Source: Cohaesibacter intestini (GTDB taxonomy: Bacteria > Pseudomonadota > Alphaproteobacteria > Rhizobiales > Cohaesibacteraceae). From it: 64,000 nucleotides of DNA. Location: positions 930,001 through 994,000 of the forward strand of contig NZ_QODK01000001.1 in the NCBI RefSeq assembly GCF_003324485.1. The letters run 5' to 3'. Position numbers and translations under genes: made by a program. Shown one piece after another: positions 54,677 through 63,440 of the stretch. Under the pieces are notes generated by a model that had not been told where the DNA came from, did not search any database, and worked only from the letters and a program-made list of their open reading frames with translations. Each line of letters begins with the position of its first letter. The stretch's first letter is position 1.

Positions 54677-54733
54677 TCGGGCCTGACGGGTCACAAAACA
54701 GAACCAAACCAGCCAAGTGAGCGAATAAGAGTT

Positions 54734-55372
54734 ATGGATCAGTCAGACAAACCCGAAAACAATCTGCCCACCGAACAGGCCGATAGTGGCCAGCTTTTGA
54801 AGCTGGCGCTGGAACTTGGGCCACTGATCGTCTTTTTCTTTGCCAATGCCCGCGGTCAGGCTATCGCTGATTGGCTGGGGATCGGGCTGGAACCAATTTT
54901 CCTTGCCACGGCTGCCTTCATGGTTGCGACCATCCTGTCTCTGGTCGTGTCGCGCTTGAAGTTCGGCAAATTGCCGGTGATGCCGATGGTGTCCGGGGTG
55001 GTGGTGTTCGTCTTTGGTGGGCTGACGCTCTATTTGCATGACGATACCTTCATCAAGATGAAGCCGACCATCGTCAACACCCTGTTCGGCACCGTGCTGC
55101 TGGTGGGCTTGCTGTTTGGCAAGAGCCTGCTTGGCTATGTGTTTGACTCGGTCTTTCAGCTCAATGCCGAAGGCTGGCGGATCCTGACCCGTCGCTGGGG
55201 GGTGTTTTTCTTCTTTCTGGCGATTGTCAATGAAGTGGTCTGGCGCAATTTCTCGACCGACATGTGGATTAACTTCAAGGTCTTTGGGGTGATGCCGATC
55301 ACCATGATTTTCGGGGCTTTCCAAATGCCTTTGCTGACCCGCTATGCGCCTGATGAGAGCAAGTCCTCCTGA
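54734..55372 (+). CDS. yciB: Septation protein A (YciB family)
   Basis: This 212-residue inner-membrane protein has five predicted helices. Its blocks [62 protein letters not shown] and [17 protein letters not shown] match the septation protein A / YciB family. The protein is linked to cell envelope integrity and division in E. coli. It lies 57 bases after ftsY and is probably co-transcribed. Confidence 0.92.
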   Translation: MDQSDKPENNLPTEQADSGQLLKLALELGPLIVFFFANARGQAIADWLGIGLEPIFLATAAFMVATILSLVVSRLKFGKLPVMPMVSGVVVFVFGGLTLYLHDDTFIKMKPTIVNTLFGTVLLVGLLFGKSLLGYVFDSVFQLNAEGWRILTRRWGVFFFFLAIVNEVVWRNFSTDMWINFKVFGVMPITMIFGAFQMPLLTRYAPDESKSS

Positions 55373-55405
55373 GCGCTCGATCGAGATTCAATGAAGACGC
55401 AATGA

Positions 55406-55430
55406 AAAAGGGCCCGTTTGGGCCCTTTTG
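55406..55430. terminator. Bidirectional terminator between yciB and ccmG
   Basis: AAAAGGGCCC pairs with GGGCCCTTTT around a GTTT loop, with T-rich sequence on both strands. Confidence 0.9.
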
Positions 55431-55471
55431 TCTGTCTGATATTGGCGTGTGAGGCCAAACTCATTGCTTGT

Positions 55472-56134
55472 TCATTGCTCGGCCAGAATGGCCTCGAGCT
55501 TTGGCATGAAGCTTTCAGCCACAGAGCGCGGTGTCAGGGCCCCGATATGTTTGTGGCGGATGACACCCTTGGTGTCGACAATGAAAGTTTCTGGGGCGCC
55601 ATAGACGCCCCAATCGATGCCTGTGCGGCCGGAAAGATCCATGCCGACGGCGTCGAACGGATTGCCGTGGTTGCTCAGGAACCGGGCGGAGTTGGCCGGT
55701 TCATCCTTATAGGCCAGCCCCACCAGCTCAAAGCGTGGGTCTTGGGTCAGATCGAGCAGAATCGGGTGCTCGTCGCGGCAGGTTGGGCACCAGGAGGCCC
55801 AGACATTGACAACCGAGACCTTGCCCAGAAGGTCGGCGGTCTTGAAGCCCGGTAGCTCACCCTGATCTGGACGGACGATCCCGAACTTGGCATCCAATGC
55901 TGGCAAGTCAAAATCCGGGGCTGGCTTGTTGATCAGGACCGAGGGGACTTCATTGGGATTGTTGCCGAATTTCATCTGATAGGCGAACAGGCCCGCCATG
56001 CCGACGAAAATGATCAGTGGCAACAGGATCAGCAAATTGATGCCGCCCTTCTTGTCTGGGTCCAGCTCTGTTGTGTCTGGCACTTTGGCCTTTTCGGGTC
56101 GGGCCTGTTTGGGAATGTCTGGTTTGTCACTCAT
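55472..56134 (-). CDS. ccmG: Thiol:disulfide interchange protein CcmG/CycY
   Basis: This 220-residue membrane-anchored thioredoxin keeps the cytochrome c haem-binding cysteines reduced in the periplasm. A cytoplasmic, proline- and lysine-rich N-terminus of about 35 residues precedes one helix (about 33-55). The active site is WASWCPTCRDEHP, and the GVYGAPETFIVD block carries the cis-proline region. It ends the ccm cluster, 36 bases after ccmD. Confidence 0.94.
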   Translation of the reverse strand: MSDKPDIPKQARPEKAKVPDTTELDPDKKGGINLLILLPLIIFVGMAGLFAYQMKFGNNPNEVPSVLINKPAPDFDLPALDAKFGIVRPDQGELPGFKTADLLGKVSVVNVWASWCPTCRDEHPILLDLTQDPRFELVGLAYKDEPANSARFLSNHGNPFDAVGMDLSGRTGIDWGVYGAPETFIVDTKGVIRHKHIGALTPRSVAESFMPKLEAILAEQ

Positions 56135-56170
56135 GGCTGTCGCCTTGATCGCATAATGGGAGGATAGGGT

Positions 56171-56335
56171 CTAGGCTCGGCGAGCGGACCGGCGTTTGAT
56201 GCCGCGTGCTTCCAGTTCCGCCAGAGCCTTCGCCTGCGTGCGGCCATCGATGATGACCCAAAGAATCAGCAGGCTTATGGTGGCAAGGGTGACGCCGTAA
56301 GAGGCGATGATGAAACCTGCATAATTGCCAAACAT
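56171..56335 (-). CDS. ccmD: Haem exporter protein CcmD
   Basis: This 54-residue membrane protein has one helix (about residues 8-29) followed by a basic tail, the usual shape of CcmD, which releases holo-CcmE from CcmABC. The start is placed at MFGNYAGFIIASYG; a longer reading would overlap ccmC and adds an implausible proline-rich leader. It lies 19 bases after ccmC and 36 before ccmG. Confidence 0.9.
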   Translation of the reverse strand: MFGNYAGFIIASYGVTLATISLLILWVIIDGRTQAKALAELEARGIKRRSARRA

Positions 56336-56354
56336 GCTGTCTGTCTCCTGCCTG

Positions 56355-57176
56355 TCAGTGGGTTGTGGCGGGCTTTTGTCCCGACGGGGTGGCGCGTGAG
56401 GCGGCGACCGCACCATTGCCGGAGGCGACAGAGCGGGCGGCCTGCATTTGCATGGTGCGAATGCGGCGGCGCAGGATCTCGTTCTTCATGGCCTTGAAGT
56501 GAAGGGCCGTGAACAGTAACGTGAAAGCAAAGGCCATCACCAACAGCGGAATCAGGATCGAGGCGTGGATTTTCGGTCCGTCAAGGGTCAGCACGCTGGC
56601 GGGCTGATGCAGGGTGCTCCACCAGTCGACCGAGAATTTGATGATCGGGATGTTGATAAAGCCGACGAGTGTCAGAATGGCGGCGGCTTTGCCCGCCCGG
56701 ATCGGATCGTCAATGGTGCGCCAGAGGGCCATCAAGCCAAGATAGATGATCAGCAAAACGAGCATCGAGGTCAGGCGCGCATCCCAGACCCACCAGGTGC
56801 CCCACATGGGCTTGCCCCACAGGCTGCCGGTGACCAGCGAAACAAACGTGAAGGCAGCCCCCAAGGGGCCAGCGGCCTTGGCCGAAACATCGGCCAGCGG
56901 ATGCTTCCAGATCAAGGTGCCGAGGGAGCCAATGGTCATCACCATATAGGCAAACATGGCCAGCCAGGCGGCGGGCACATGGATGAACATGATCTTGACC
57001 GTCGCGCCTTGCTGATAATCGTCCGGTGCGTAGAAAAAGGTCAGATAAAGACCGGCAGCAAAGGCCACCACCGTCAGGATGACGAGCGGTGTCATGATCT
57101 TGTCGAGAATCGACAAGAAACGTGTCGGATTTGCCAGATCCCAAATGCTGAAGGACTTCTTCTGCGTATCTGTCAT
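56355..57176 (-). CDS. ccmC: Haem exporter protein CcmC
   Basis: This 273-residue, six-helix inner-membrane protein loads haem onto the CcmE chaperone. The tryptophan-rich WWD-type motif LWGKPMWGTWWVWDARLTSM is intact, and conserved histidines lie in FIHVPAAWLA and near VDWWSTLHQPASVL. A C-terminal extension after about residue 235 is not conserved-looking. Unlike in most ccm operons, 281 bases separate it from ccmB upstream. Confidence 0.95.
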   Translation of the reverse strand: MTDTQKKSFSIWDLANPTRFLSILDKIMTPLVILTVVAFAAGLYLTFFYAPDDYQQGATVKIMFIHVPAAWLAMFAYMVMTIGSLGTLIWKHPLADVSAKAAGPLGAAFTFVSLVTGSLWGKPMWGTWWVWDARLTSMLVLLIIYLGLMALWRTIDDPIRAGKAAAILTLVGFINIPIIKFSVDWWSTLHQPASVLTLDGPKIHASILIPLLVMAFAFTLLFTALHFKAMKNEILRRRIRTMQMQAARSVASGNGAVAASRATPSGQKPATTH

Positions 57177-57457
57177 GCGTGGTCCCTGCGTTCAAACCTG
57201 CTGCAAGCCATATTCGGATCACAGGACCCGTATCTGCACATTATCCCGGTATCCGGGTGGCTCGGGTGCGACCCCGTGCGCAGTGTGGCTTGCTCTCTCC
57301 CTAAGCCCGGCCAATGGTCGGTTGGCTGAGACTGATTGATGATTATGGCGGAAGCGTGCTTTCCGCCTTGACCAATATCACGTGTCATGTCGCTGGCGGA
57401 TTACGATTTCGTAAGGAAGGCGCACATGGTGCGATACCTTTGGGCTATAGATCCGGT
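57177..57457. other. Gap within the ccm cluster
   Basis: This 281-base gap lies between ccmB and ccmC on the same strand. A separate promoter for ccmCDG is likely, but I cannot point to clear -35/-10 elements. No RNA gene or believable small protein was found. Confidence 0.35.
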
Positions 57458-58126
57458 CTATTCCTGTGCGCCTCGCAAAGCTGCGGCCGCAGCAATCGGG
57501 CCAACAACCAGCGACATCAGCGACAGAGCGCAGAGAATATAGAAGGGCGTGTCAAACGGAGCCGGGTCTGTGACCGCGCCAACTGAGGCGCTGACCCCGA
57601 AAATCAGGATCGGAATGGTCAGCGGCAGGATTAGGATCGATAACAAAAGGCCGCCGCGGCGCAGAATAACCGTCAGGGCCGCGCCGATTGCCCCGATCAG
57701 GGTGAGGGCCGGGGTGCCAACCAGCAAGGTGGCGGTGACCGCCGCAATGCCGACCGGTTCGAGATTGAGAAACAGCGACAGGAGCGGGGTGGCGAGCACC
57801 AGCGGCAGACCTGTGGCGATCCATTGGGCGGCGCATTTGACCAGCACCATCAATTCCAGTGGATGATCGCCAAGCAGCAGCAGATCAAGCGAGCCATCTT
57901 CCTGATCAGCCTGAAACAGTCGGTCCAACCCCAACAGGGTGGCGAGCAAAGCGCCGATCCACAAAATGGCCGGGCCAAGGCGCCCAAGCAGGTTGAGATC
58001 TGGCCCCACGGCAAAGGGGAAGACGGTGACGACGATGAGGAAGAACAACACGCCCATCAAGGCGCCGCCGCCAATGCGGACGGACAGTCTTAGTTCACGG
58101 ATAAAGAGGGCACCCATCGCGCTCAT
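57458..58126 (-). CDS. ccmB: Haem exporter protein CcmB
   Basis: This 222-residue, six-helix permease partners the CcmA ATPase in freeing holo-CcmE. The opening FIRELRLSVRIGGGALMGVLFFL, the QEDGSLDLLLLGDHPLELMVLVK block and ILRRGGLLLSILILPLTIPILIFG are the family signature. Its start overlaps the ccmA stop by four bases (ATGA). Confidence 0.95.
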   Translation of the reverse strand: MSAMGALFIRELRLSVRIGGGALMGVLFFLIVVTVFPFAVGPDLNLLGRLGPAILWIGALLATLLGLDRLFQADQEDGSLDLLLLGDHPLELMVLVKCAAQWIATGLPLVLATPLLSLFLNLEPVGIAAVTATLLVGTPALTLIGAIGAALTVILRRGGLLLSILILPLTIPILIFGVSASVGAVTDPAPFDTPFYILCALSLMSLVVGPIAAAAALRGAQE

Positions 58127-58788
58127 GCCTTGATCTCCTCGTGTGTGTCGCTCTCTTCGGCGAATTCGTCTTTCAGGTCGTCGGCCTGATTGCGATCAAG
58201 ATGCAGGCGGTCGGGATGAAGCAGCCCCAGTGGCGCATGGGTGGCGGCTATGATCATCCCGCCTTCAGTCAGATGATCGGCCATCAGCTGTTCCAGCTTG
58301 CGTTCCGAGGCGATATCCAGCGCCGAGGTCGGCTCATCCAGCAGCCACAAAGGCCGATGACAGACCAGAAGCCGGGCCAGCGACAGACGGCGGCGCTGAC
58401 CGGCGGACAGGTAAGCGGCAGGCATGTCAACCAGATCGCTAAGGTCGACCAGATCGAGCGCCTCAAAGGCACTGCGGGTAGGGTGGCCATAATAGGCCTG
58501 CCAGAAATCGAGATTTTCCTTCAACGTGAAGGCGGGTTTGATGGCGTCCGCATGGCCGAAATAGTGGGCTTGCTGACCAACGGCAATTTCTCCATCGCCC
58601 CCTTCGAGATGCATGCTGCCCATATGGGCGCGGACCAGACCGGCAAGCGTGCGTAGCAGCGAGGATTTGCCAATACCATTTGGGCCGGTGACGACCAAGG
58701 CTTTGCCGCCATCCAGTGTGAAGCTGACATGTTCGAGCACCGGGCGTCCGCCCCTGATGCAACCCAGCCCGTCCACGATCAATCGCAT
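58123..58788 (-). CDS. ccmA: Cytochrome c biogenesis ATP-binding protein CcmA
   Basis: This 221-residue ABC ATPase of the haem-handling complex CcmABCD has Walker A GPNGIGKSS, the signature LSAGQRRRLSLARLL, Walker B LWLLDEPTSALD and the H-loop ATHAPLGL. It is the first gene of the cluster. The C-terminal 20 residues are acidic and unusual but short. Confidence 0.95.
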   Translation of the reverse strand: MRLIVDGLGCIRGGRPVLEHVSFTLDGGKALVVTGPNGIGKSSLLRTLAGLVRAHMGSMHLEGGDGEIAVGQQAHYFGHADAIKPAFTLKENLDFWQAYYGHPTRSAFEALDLVDLSDLVDMPAAYLSAGQRRRLSLARLLVCHRPLWLLDEPTSALDIASERKLEQLMADHLTEGGMIIAATHAPLGLLHPDRLHLDRNQADDLKDEFAEESDTHEEIKA

Positions 58789-59178
58789 GATGGTCCCCCG
58801 ATCTTCGGCCTCGCTCTCAAGGCCTCTTTTCTTTCATCCCTAAATATCGGGCATGTCATCGCCTTGATATCCATCATATGGACGAAAAAGACCGAGCCGG
58901 AAAGGGAAAAAACGGAACCGTGGGAACTTCGGTCAGAGGGGGAAGCCTTGCCGTGTTGGGCTTGCTGGGTTTGTCAGAGTGTTGTATTTGTTTCCTTAAG
59001 TTTCATTGCAACAGGAGTTTTGATGTCCCGGTGACAGGTTGAAGCCAGTTTGGCTTTCAGATGATCGCTCTTGTGCGCAGATCTTTGCTGCAGAAGGCGG
59101 TCACGCTCTCAACATTTCTGTTTTGCCAACGGTGCCTGCAAATAGGCGACCGAACGGCACCTATATGGGACATTCAAC
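58789..59178. other. Intergenic region between ccmA and a GNAT gene
   Basis: About 390 bases lie between divergent genes and should contain both promoters. I found no clear regulatory motif, RNA gene or convincing coding frame here. Confidence 0.35.
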
Positions 59179-59613
59179 ATGATCCGACTTTACACAGATC
59201 AGGATACCGAGGCCGTTATCGCCTTGTGGCGCGCGGCCAGTGATCTGGCACATCCGTTTCTATCAACGCAATTCCAAGACCGGGCCGAAATCCTGACCCG
59301 CGACATCTATCTCAAAATGGCCGAGACCTGGGTCCATGAAGTGGACGGTGAGGTTGTTGGCTTTATCGGCCTGCTCGAGATGGAGCAAATATGGCATATT
59401 GGCGGGCTGTTTGTCCGGCCGGATTGGCATGGGCAAGGCGTGGGCCGGGCACTGGTTGATCACGCTGCCAAGCTCAAGGGGCCACTGACGGTCGATGTCT
59501 TTGTCGACAATGCCATAGGCAGGGGATTTTACAAAGCTTATGGTTTTACGGGGGATGAGCGCCATATCGATCCCCATTCCGGCTTTGAATTGCTAAGGCT
59601 CACAGTGGGCTGA
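59179..59613 (+). CDS. GNAT family N-acetyltransferase
   Basis: This 144-residue protein has the acetyl-CoA-binding motif A, FVRPDWHGQGVGRALVDHA, and the following VDVFVDNAIGRGFYKAYGF segment that completes the GNAT fold. It likely acetylates an amine of a small molecule or protein. The N-terminal LYTDQDTEAVIALWRAA is shared by YjaB-like members. The substrate is unknown. It is a single gene followed by a terminator. Confidence 0.87.
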   Translation: MIRLYTDQDTEAVIALWRAASDLAHPFLSTQFQDRAEILTRDIYLKMAETWVHEVDGEVVGFIGLLEMEQIWHIGGLFVRPDWHGQGVGRALVDHAAKLKGPLTVDVFVDNAIGRGFYKAYGFTGDERHIDPHSGFELLRLTVG

Positions 59614-59629
59614 ATGATGTGAACCAGAT

Positions 59630-59662
59630 AAACCCGGCCTTGTCAGAGCGTCGGGTTTATTT
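59630..59662 (+). terminator. Terminator of the GNAT gene
   Basis: AAACCCG pairs with CGGGTTT across a 15-base loop, followed by A/T-rich sequence; the short stem makes it of moderate quality. Confidence 0.6.
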
Positions 59663-59730
59663 GCTTGCCTTGGTGGCTTGTTGTCTGACAGACTGGGCGA
59701 AACCCACCAGTTTGCCGTGAGGCCTTTCCC

Positions 59731-60579
59731 ATGACCAGAGCTGCCCCTTCCGACGCTGATATGCGCCGGGCCGTGAAGCCCGTGATCTGTTATCCAACCG
59801 AGACTTTGCCCAAGCCCGATATGGCGCTTTATGTCAAGGCGCGCGAAGGAGCTCAAAAAGTGGCCGAGGTGATTGTTCCGCCGCGTGAGGCGGCCGCGAT
59901 CGAAGTGCCTGCCGGGCATTTTCTGCGCACCGTTTCCATTGAAGGGCCACAGGTCGGTGATCTCAATCTGTTCAACAAAGCCGATCTGAGCGAGCGGCTG
60001 TTTACCGGCAAGACCCGCGCCCTGCACGGCACCCATGTGACGATTGGCGATCAACTCTGGTCGAACCTGCCCTATCTGCGCCCGATTGCCACGGTGGTTG
60101 AGGATACACTCAACTGGTATGGTATCGATGCCTATGGCGGCTCGGTGCATGATGTGATCGGCACGCGATGCGATCCCTATACGGGCAAGTTGCTTGGCGG
60201 CACCGACTATCACCATTGCTGCCATTCGAACCTGACCCGTGCCTTGGCCGATGCGCGGGGGCTGTCTCTGGAGGAGGCGGAGCGGCATGTGCATGATGTG
60301 CTCAATGTCTTCATGTGCACGGGCTTTACCCGCGATACGGGGCAATATTTCATGAAGGCAAGCCCGGTGCGCCCCGGCGACTATCTGGAATTGTTTGCCG
60401 AGATTGACCTGTTGGCGGTGCAAAGCGCCTGTCCGGGCGGGGATTGCGGTTCGGAACATACCAGCGATGTGGCAGCTTGCCATCCGCTCTTGATGGAAAT
60501 CTACAAACCCCGTGACGGGGTGCTTGAGGGTTGGACCTCTCCGGCCCTCAACGCCTATGATCGCAGTCACGGGCGATAA
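59731..60579 (+). CDS. DUF1989 / urea carboxylase-associated family protein
   Basis: This 282-residue cytoplasmic protein matches the DUF1989 family, seen near urea carboxylase and in pathways of amine breakdown. Likely metal-binding residues are in GTDYHHCCHSNLTRAL and SACPGGDCGSEHTSDV. The GDLNLFNKADLSERLFTGKTR segment is characteristic. No urea carboxylase gene is present here. It lies 12 bases before an aldo/keto reductase gene, so the two should act together on an unknown substrate. Confidence 0.85.
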   Translation: MTRAAPSDADMRRAVKPVICYPTETLPKPDMALYVKAREGAQKVAEVIVPPREAAAIEVPAGHFLRTVSIEGPQVGDLNLFNKADLSERLFTGKTRALHGTHVTIGDQLWSNLPYLRPIATVVEDTLNWYGIDAYGGSVHDVIGTRCDPYTGKLLGGTDYHHCCHSNLTRALADARGLSLEEAERHVHDVLNVFMCTGFTRDTGQYFMKASPVRPGDYLELFAEIDLLAVQSACPGGDCGSEHTSDVAACHPLLMEIYKPRDGVLEGWTSPALNAYDRSHGR

Positions 60580-60591
60580 GGGGAGAGAAAG

Positions 60592-61617
60592 ATGTATGTA
60601 CCTGCAGACAATCGCTATGACAGCATGCTGTATCGTCGCTGTGGCAAGTCGGGGCTAAAGCTGCCTGCCATCTCATTGGGGCTGTGGCACAATTTTGGCC
60701 ATGACACGCCACACCAGACCAAGCGGGCCATTTGTCAGAAGGCCTTTGATCTGGGCATCACCCATTTCGACCTCGCCAACAATTATGGCCCTCCCTATGG
60801 CAGCGCCGAGGAAGCCTTTGGCGAGATCCTGCGCACTGATTTCCAGCATCATCGCGACGAGTTGATCATTTCTTCCAAAGCCGGATATGACATGTGGCCG
60901 GGGCCTTATGGGGAATGGGGCAGCCGGAAATATCTCATCGCCTCTTGTGACCAGTCGCTGAAGCGGATGGGGCTTGATTATGTCGATATTTTCTATTCCC
61001 ACCGCTTTGACCCGGAAACCCCGCTGGAAGAAACCATGGGCGCGCTCGACAGCATCGTGCGGCAGGGCAAGGCTTTGTATGTTGGCATTTCGTCCTACAA
61101 TTCCCAACGCACGCGGGAAGCCGTGGCGATCCTGAACGAGTTGGGCACTCCATGCCTCATTCATCAGCCAAGCTACAATATGCTCAATCGCTGGGTCGAG
61201 ACGGATGGCCTGAAAGACACGCTCAATGAGCTGGGGGTTGGTTCGATTGCCTTCACGCCGCTGGCGCAAGGTATGCTGACCAACAAATATCTCAATGGGG
61301 TGCCGCAGGATTCCCGCGCGGTGCAGGGCAAGTCGCTCAATCCGAACAGTCTGACGGATGCGGCGATTGCCAATCTGAACAAACTCAATGAGATTGCTAG
61401 GCGTCGTGGTCAGACTTTGGCGCAGATGGCAATTGCATGGGTGTTGCGCAATGGGGGCATCACCACGGCATTGATTGGGGCGTCGCGCCCTGAGCAGGTG
61501 GAGGATTGTGTCGGCGCGATTGGCAATCTCGATTTCAGTGCCGAGGAACTGGACGAGATCGATCTTTATGCTCGCGAAGAAGATATCAATCTCTGGGCGC
61601 GGTCAGCCGAGCTTTGA
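60592..61617 (+). CDS. Aldo/keto reductase, YghZ-like (L-glyceraldehyde-3-phosphate reductase family)
   Basis: This 341-residue NADPH-dependent reductase belongs to the YghZ/GpR and potassium-channel-beta-like subgroup. The catalytic tyrosine is in HFDLANNYGPPYGSAEE, the histidine in IFYSHRFDPETPLEE, and the cofactor loop is ALIGASRPEQVEDCV. The MYVPADNRYDSMLYRRCGKSG opening is typical of this group. E. coli YghZ reduces L-glyceraldehyde-3-phosphate and methylglyoxal. GGGGAG precedes the start. It is paired with the DUF1989 gene. Confidence 0.9.
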   Translation: MYVPADNRYDSMLYRRCGKSGLKLPAISLGLWHNFGHDTPHQTKRAICQKAFDLGITHFDLANNYGPPYGSAEEAFGEILRTDFQHHRDELIISSKAGYDMWPGPYGEWGSRKYLIASCDQSLKRMGLDYVDIFYSHRFDPETPLEETMGALDSIVRQGKALYVGISSYNSQRTREAVAILNELGTPCLIHQPSYNMLNRWVETDGLKDTLNELGVGSIAFTPLAQGMLTNKYLNGVPQDSRAVQGKSLNPNSLTDAAIANLNKLNEIARRRGQTLAQMAIAWVLRNGGITTALIGASRPEQVEDCVGAIGNLDFSAEELDEIDLYAREEDINLWARSAEL

Positions 61618-61640
61618 GACCTGAAAGATATACGAATATG

Positions 61641-61670
61641 AAAAAGCGGGCTGGAAGGCCCGCTTTTTTG
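61641..61670. terminator. Bidirectional terminator between the reductase and SDHAF4 genes
   Basis: AAAAAGCGGGC pairs with GCCCGCTTTTT around a six-base loop, with T or A runs on each side. Confidence 0.9.
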
Positions 61671-61687
61671 TTGGCCAGATGACTGGC

Positions 61688-62014
61688 TCAGAAATCGATG
61701 GTGCGGCCACCAATTTCATAATCCTCATAGCGGGACGGGTCGAGTCCGCCACGGCCACCAAATTCCTTCGGCCGTTCGGCGCTTTCCTTCAGGGCATCGC
61801 GCTCCTTGCGGCGTTCTTCGGCTTCAAGCAAGGCGCGCTGGGCGGCCGGTGGCAGGTCTTCGAAGGCGCGACGAGGCTTGGCGGCTTCTTCAGCGGCAGC
61901 CTGAGACGGCTGTTTGATCTCTACCGCCTGACGAAACTGGACGACATTGTCATCCTGCTCAGCCTTGGTTTCTTGATCTTGTTCTGGCGGGGTATTTGAC
62001 GGATCACGGGTCAT
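61688..62014 (-). CDS. DUF1674 protein (succinate dehydrogenase assembly factor 4 homologue)
   Basis: This 108-residue protein is disordered for its first 70 residues (acidic, glutamine- and alanine-rich) and ends in the conserved motif KEFGGRGGLDPSRYEDYEIGG. Its mitochondrial relative SDHAF4 binds flavinated SdhA and helps assemble succinate dehydrogenase; the same role here is inferred. AAGGA six bases before the ATG at 62014 fixes the start. It is divergent from htpX. Confidence 0.85.
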   Translation of the reverse strand: MTRDPSNTPPEQDQETKAEQDDNVVQFRQAVEIKQPSQAAAEEAAKPRRAFEDLPPAAQRALLEAEERRKERDALKESAERPKEFGGRGGLDPSRYEDYEIGGRTIDF

Positions 62015-62040
62015 GCTGTGTCCTTGGCGGTCCTGATTGA

Positions 62041-62071
62041 CTTGAAATTCTACTCTATCCTCTACCATATA
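62041..62071 (+). promoter_or_regulatory. RpoH-type promoter of htpX
   Basis: CTTGAA at 62041 and CCATATA at 62065 are 18 bases apart and fit the alphaproteobacterial heat-shock promoter pattern. The site lies about 90 bases before htpX, whose homologues are heat-shock-induced. Confidence 0.6.
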
Positions 62072-62160
62072 GGATAAGTGTCGGTGATCCAAATGGTCAA
62101 AAAGACACTTTTCGCGCCCTGTTGGCGGCGATGAACCCTGAAAAGAGGATGTGACAGCAG

Positions 62161-63168
62161 ATGAATTTCTTCCGTACCGCTTTGTTGCTGGCCGGTATGA
62201 CGGGCCTGTTCATGGCCATCGGCTATATGCTCGGTGGCTCGGGGGGCATGATGATCGCCTTCATCATTGCACTCGGCATGAATGTCTTCAGCTATTGGAA
62301 TTCGGACAAGATGGTCCTGCGGATGCATAATGCCGTCGAGGTCGATGCCCGCACCGCACCGGAATATTACGAGATTGTCGAAAAACTGGCCGCCGAAGCC
62401 GAGCTGCCGATGCCGAAGGTCTATGTGATCGACAGCGAGCAGCCCAACGCCTTTGCCACCGGGCGCAATCCGCAGAATGCTGCGGTTGCCGCGTCGACCG
62501 GTCTGCTCAACCGCCTGACCTACGAAGAGGTGGCTGGCGTGATGGCGCATGAGCTGGCCCACATCAAGAATTATGACATCCTGACGATGACCGTTACCGC
62601 CACCTTGGCCGGTGCCATTTCGATGCTTGCCAACTTTGCTTTCTTCTTTGGCGGCAGCCGCGACGAGAATGGCAATTCCAACATTTTCGCGACGATCGCT
62701 CTGATGATCCTTGCGCCACTTGCGGCCTCGGTGGTGCAGATGGCGATCAGCCGGACGCGGGAATATGAGGCGGACAAGATCGGCGCGCAGATTTGCGGGC
62801 AGCCTTTGTGGTTGGCTTCTGCCTTGGCCAAGATCGCCAATGCGGCAGGGCGTGAGGTGAATTATACTGCCGAAGAAAATCCTTCGACGGCCCACATGTT
62901 CATCATCAATCCGCTGTCCGGGCAGAAGATGGACAATCTTTTCTCCACCCATCCGAACACCCAAAACCGCATCGACGCGCTGCAAGCCTTGCAGGCGGAA
63001 TGGTATGGCGGTGAGGGTCCTCTGACCGTTTCCAATGGTGGCACGATGGGCGCCAACCAGCGCCGCAGCCAAATGCAACAGGGCCATGATGATGGCCCAT
63101 GGGGCGGCGGCACGGCGCGGGCAAATCGGCCAAGCAGAGATGACGAGCCGGAAGGGCCGTGGGGCTAA
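62161..63168 (+). CDS. htpX: Membrane zinc metalloprotease HtpX
   Basis: This 335-residue protease degrades damaged inner-membrane proteins. Two N-terminal helices (about 5-25 and 30-50) precede the M48 peptidase domain. The zinc motif is [13 protein letters not shown] (HEXXH), and the third ligand lies in [14 protein letters not shown]. The [23 protein letters not shown] block is typical. The C-terminal 40 residues after the domain are basic and glycine-rich. Its stop codon begins a 15-bp tandem repeat. Confidence 0.96.
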   Translation: MNFFRTALLLAGMTGLFMAIGYMLGGSGGMMIAFIIALGMNVFSYWNSDKMVLRMHNAVEVDARTAPEYYEIVEKLAAEAELPMPKVYVIDSEQPNAFATGRNPQNAAVAASTGLLNRLTYEEVAGVMAHELAHIKNYDILTMTVTATLAGAISMLANFAFFFGGSRDENGNSNIFATIALMILAPLAASVVQMAISRTREYEADKIGAQICGQPLWLASALAKIANAAGREVNYTAEENPSTAHMFIINPLSGQKMDNLFSTHPNTQNRIDALQALQAEWYGGEGPLTVSNGGTMGANQRRSQMQQGHDDGPWGGGTARANRPSRDDEPEGPWG

Positions 63169-63218
63169 GCTTCTGGGGGTTAAGCATCTGGCGGTTAAAC
63201 TTCTGGGGGTTAAGCTTC
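63166..63218 (+). repeat. 15-bp tandem repeat starting at the htpX stop codon
   Basis: Three and a half near-identical units follow each other: TAAGCTTCTGGGGGT, TAAGCATCTGGCGGT, TAAACTTCTGGGGGT and a partial TAAGCTTCC. Each unit begins with TAA in the htpX frame, so up to four stop codons are stacked. Slippage-type duplication is the likely origin. Confidence 0.85.
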
Positions 63219-63330
63219 CAGCATCTTTAGAATGTCTGTCACGTCACTTGGCTCCTGAAGATTTTCAGGGGCCTTTCCTTTGCTTGATGGCTTGGGGGTG
63301 ATTGCACGCATTGCGAGAAATGCACAGGCT

Positions 63331-63346
63331 TTAACTCTTTGTTAAC
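63331..63346 (+). promoter_or_regulatory. CtrA box 1 upstream of the PilZ gene
   Basis: TTAACTCTTTGTTAAC is an exact TTAA-N7-TTAAC match to the CtrA consensus, 95 bases before the start codon. Confidence 0.7.
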
Positions 63347-63374
63347 CGCAAATTGCAATCCGCACTGCACAAAT

Positions 63375-63390
63375 TTAACACTCTGTTAAC
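63375..63390 (+). promoter_or_regulatory. CtrA box 2 upstream of the PilZ gene
   Basis: TTAACACTCTGTTAAC is a second exact TTAA-N7-TTAAC match, 44 bases after the first in start-to-start distance and 51 bases before the GTG start. Confidence 0.7.
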
Positions 63391-63440
63391 TTGCAACCTA
63401 GAGAAGCAATTGAATCTTGGGTTGTACAAAGGAGTGTGGC

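Noticed and set aside
63166-63218. Repeat after htpX as a CRISPR array
   Set aside because: Units are only 15 bp and directly adjacent without spacers; there are no cas genes.
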